Origin: Gyrodactylus bullatarudis
Lineage: Eukaryota; Platyhelminthes; Monogenea; Gyrodactylidea; Gyrodactylidae
Length of the DNA: 33,452 bases
Direction: 5' to 3'
Assembly (NCBI GenBank): GCA_012064415.1
Contig: SSNU01000162.1
Span: forward strand, 205,323-238,774
In this document: positions 30,801 to 33,452 of the stretch, one piece after another
Position numbering within the stretch: the first letter of the stretch is position 1
How the letters are laid out: each line of letters opens with the position of its first letter
Made by a program: the position numbers and the translations under genes
The notes under the pieces: model-generated
Told to the model about the DNA's origin: nothing
Databases searched by the model: none
The model's input: the letters and a program-made list of their open reading frames with translations, nothing else

Positions 30801-31898
30801 ATTTTCTCTCTTGTACTAATAGGCTTTATAGAATTCATTCTTCTTACATGTTCTGAAGACAGTCAAAGAAGAAAAGACAATCTGAGACGCATTAATTTGG
30901 ACACAAAGTTTGGACACCATGTGAACTGAATTTAAACAGGATACAATTAAGCCAATATTTATGCTGAATCATTTATCTTCTGGTATATCTGGAATATCTT
31001 TATATTTAACACTCTTCAATGCCTAAATATTTGCTCGTTTCTTTTTGATCTGCCGCTTATAATAGCATATTTCCCCTTAGTCCAAGTTTCCTCATTCAGA
31101 AATCAAAATTATCTTTTTGGTAAATAAGAAAGATGAACCAACAATCGGCTCGTTGATTCTTTCTTTTGATTTTTACAAAATATGCTAAGTTAGTCTGTAT
31201 GTGAAGAGTTTTTATATTACAATTAAAATCCCGAATTAGCCAACTTTTTCATATTTTATCATAATTTTTCAATAGATTAGTGCAGTTGTAGTCCTGTCCG
31301 ATATATGATCCGAATCACCCCCTTTCAATTTCGATTTCACACATGCTAAAAAGTTGATCTGTCGATTGAAGTAAAAAAGACCAACTTTGATGTAAAATTA
31401 ATTGATATCAAGACTAAAATTTCACAATCATCAATCAAATAGTTTCGAGATAATCTATTTTGCTTTCATTGCATTTGAAATTGAATGGTGATTCTTTATT
31501 GCTTCCAAAGCGTCAAATGTAAACCTCAAAATCAATTAATCTAATTATTAATACAATCTTCATAGTTGTAATTCATTCAAAATGCGTTTTGTTGTTGGTT
31601 AAAATTGTGAAATTTTTGTAATTGAGTAAAATAAATATTTACTAAAAGTGTGTCTTAACTTTTACATGTTTCCGTGATTATTCTGACCTTTTTCTCTTCT
31701 ACATTTCGAATAATCATGGATTTCAGTTTTTTTGTTCTTGTGGTCTATTTTCATATTACATAAAACTTGGTCAGTGGAATCATCTCAATTGATTTTTCAG
31801 TTGCCAAAGATATTCGAATAGAATTTTCTTGTATTCCCTGGGGATGTTCTTTTTTATTAGTACTCAATTCCAACATGAAATAACTGGTATATATTCAT
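27833..31898. other. Long AT-rich stretch, no supported gene
   Basis: About 4 kb with frequent stops in all frames. Small frames at 28722-28913 and 30669-30929 have no domain and are not convincing. I see no RNA gene or clear repeat. Confidence 0.45.
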
Positions 31899-32178
31899 GG
31901 GGGGGGGGGGGGTAGGGAAAAAATTGGGCAAAAAAAGTTATAGAAAAAGTTGGGGGTGGGGAGGGCGCGGGGGGGGGGGGGGGAGCGTAGGCTGTGTTTG
32001 CTGGCGTTCGTTTTTCTTTCTTTATGGATTTTAGTTTTTTGTGATTTATTTTTTTATTTTTTTTTTGTGAGTTAATTTGTTTTTTTTTTTTTTTTTTTTT
32101 TGTTTGGATTTTTTTTTTTTATGAGAGATCAACACGAGAAGAGAAGGAGGGGGGGGGAGGGGGGGGGGGGGGGGGGGG
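31899..32178. repeat. Poly-G / poly-T low-complexity block
   Basis: G runs of 14 (31899-31912), 15 (31969-31983) and 20 (32159-32178) bases, with further GGGGG and GAGGG tracts between them, plus T runs of about 20 (near 32081-32101). All G runs are on the plus strand, giving extreme strand skew in a window that is otherwise strongly AT-rich. Confidence 0.85.
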
Positions 32179-33206
32179 TAAGCAAACATTTGGCATAAAA
32201 AAGTATATAAAAATATGTATATCTTTCTTAGAAATTTTTCTACAGACTCAATGAAGTGATTTTATTGAGACTGAAATTCCTAGAATAATGAATTTTCTTC
32301 TACTCACGTTCCGTAAGCATGTTAAATTCACGCAAAGAATACATCCCTCTTATGTTTACGATCAGAGGTTTAAACTAAGATTTGTTCAGACCTAATTTTT
32401 GGCCAACATAAATCAATGGTTTTTTTGCAGCGTGAGAATAACAAAGATGGAAAGGAATCTACTGTCACGTCTCTAGCAAATTTTCTGTTGTCTAGGGAAT
32501 TGATTGGGTTTATTTGCTAATAATAAGGAGTACAGCTTATGCAGAACACATTAAAGCATTTCTTTCTCGTGATTAGTCTCGACGGAAAAAGCGTTGGCAT
32601 TTTAGGTAAGATAGAAAGTATCGAACTAATAGATCGTGAAATAAAAGAGAAATATATCAAAGCTATTTTATCAAGCTGGGATTCACTCTGGGAAATTTAA
32701 TCAGTAAACACAGTTTTCAATAAAAACTGCCTTGTTACTTTGTATTTAGAAAAAATTTAATTTTTTTCTCCAAAAAGTCCGCTAAAATGAGTATGTTAAA
32801 GCGAATAAAAATTTTGGCCAAATTAAATCTTTTCGAATCAAAGGATTTCTACTTATCAACAGTTGAAGCAATTTCGATACAGACATTTTTAACAAAAAAA
32901 AATTCAAATTTTTCTAAAGAAATTAACACAAATTCAACATTATTATGGGAAATAATTTGAACTTTGCAGTTATCTCTATGAAAAGTTTAACTTTTCTTGA
33001 AAATCGCGAGCTTCTCTCAACCTCCATAGCCAAATTCGAATTCTTCTTCTAATAAGGATCTGAAATTTTTGTATCGAATCGATCTAAATCCATTAAATCG
33101 ATAAAAACAATTTAGCTCTAACAAAAGTGGAAATTTGGCGCATTTTCGAAAAATATTTTTCCGGATAAAAAATATTTTAGTTTTAGATATGTTAATCTTG
33201 TTACTC
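32179..33206. other. AT-rich stretch, possible small ORF
   Basis: No confident gene. A plus-strand frame of 53 codons at 32539-32700 (MQNTLKHFFLVISLDGKSVG onward) follows an acceptor-like TTTTTTTGCAG at 32429. Its composition is not obviously random, but I see no homology and cannot assemble a gene. Confidence 0.3.
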
Positions 33207-33452
33207 TTGATAGTCTTAAGACTACCTGATAGTCTTAAGACTAACGGAATGGTTTGTTAAACTTGTTACTCGGTAACAAGATTAACTGAAATCTTTGATA
33301 GTCTTGAGACTACCTGATAGTCTTTAGACTAACGGCATAGCTTGATAAACTTATTACCAGGTTTTAAGATTAACTAGCTATAAAATATAGTTTGTTGATC
33401 TTGATACTTGGTAATAAGTTTGGCTGACTGAATTAAATTTTTCAAACTGATA
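33207..33452 (+). repeat. 88-bp tandem repeat made of nested palindromes, running off the window
   Basis: Two successive units start at 33207 and 33295, with a more diverged third beginning after about 33380. Each unit carries a pair of 14-bp palindromes, perfect in unit 1 (TAGTCTTAAGACTA at 33211-33224 and 33230-33243). A further inverted pair follows (CTTGTTAC...GTAACAAG, 33262-33280). It looks like a satellite or the edge of a foldback element. Confidence 0.7.

Noticed and set aside
30669..30929. 86-codon ORF with one hydrophobic stretch
   Set aside because: Starts at a non-ATG codon, has no homology that I recognise and sits in gene-poor DNA.
31899..32178. Telomere or telomere-like repeat
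   Set aside because: The G runs have no regular TTAGGG-type unit and AT-rich single-copy-like DNA continues on both sides.
33207..33452. CRISPR-like array of palindromic repeats
   Set aside because: Repeats are contiguous with no unique spacers, and the genome is clearly animal.

Overview
The window is AT-rich nuclear DNA from a small-genome animal. The coding evidence is metazoan: a KMT2E/MLL5-type PHD-SET protein, a Na+/K+-ATPase beta subunit, a UBE2Q-type ubiquitin-conjugating enzyme, a CUB/LDL-receptor-A membrane protein, a D1-like amine GPCR and two-domain small heat shock proteins (sHSPs). Genes are tightly packed in the left third. Several introns in conserved genes are only 25-31 nt, near the known lower limit for animals. 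Such tiny introns, AT richness and packing recall 'mesozoan' genomes; an orthonectid would also fit the presence of an amine receptor. The lineage is an inference, not proven.

Layout. 1-3100: a small acidic unknown protein (minus strand), then AT-rich non-coding DNA. 3144-6649: a PHD-SET gene on the minus strand whose exons I assembled from splice sites and phase. Its largest intron carries a 594-bp Ginger-like DNA transposon relic. 6850-7669: a CUB-LDLa-TM gene that shares a 200-bp divergent promoter region with the PHD-SET gene. 7724-8675: Na+/K+-ATPase beta (minus strand), convergent with the CUB gene, with interleaved poly(A) signals. 9333-10503: UBE2Q (minus strand). 11612-15276: two identical sHSP genes in an inverted repeat with 1137-bp arms, tail to tail around a 1.39-kb spacer that holds an orphan terminal exon. 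Each copy has its own heat shock elements, CCAAT boxes and TATA box.

15277-17858 is mostly empty apart from a short zinc-finger-like relic. 17859-18794 encodes a D1-like receptor whose seventh helix I cannot find. From 18840 to 28000 the sequence is a transposon graveyard: one internally deleted piggyBac copy, three piggyBac-type MITEs with TTAA sites, two tail-to-tail 5'-truncated LINE reverse transcriptase ends, a possible GIY-YIG retroelement tail, and a Ser/Lys-rich ORF followed by a retroelement-like promoter. 28000-33452 has no gene I can support. It includes a poly-G/poly-T low-complexity block (31899-32178) and, at the right edge, the start of an 88-bp tandem repeat built from nested palindromes.

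The left-hand genes are ordinary single-copy housekeeping or signalling genes with no sign of a shared pathway. The most notable items are the micro-introns, the nearly perfect heat-inducible inverted duplication, the PHD finger with a large insertion, the Ginger-like relic inside a host intron, and the receptor without a visible TM7.
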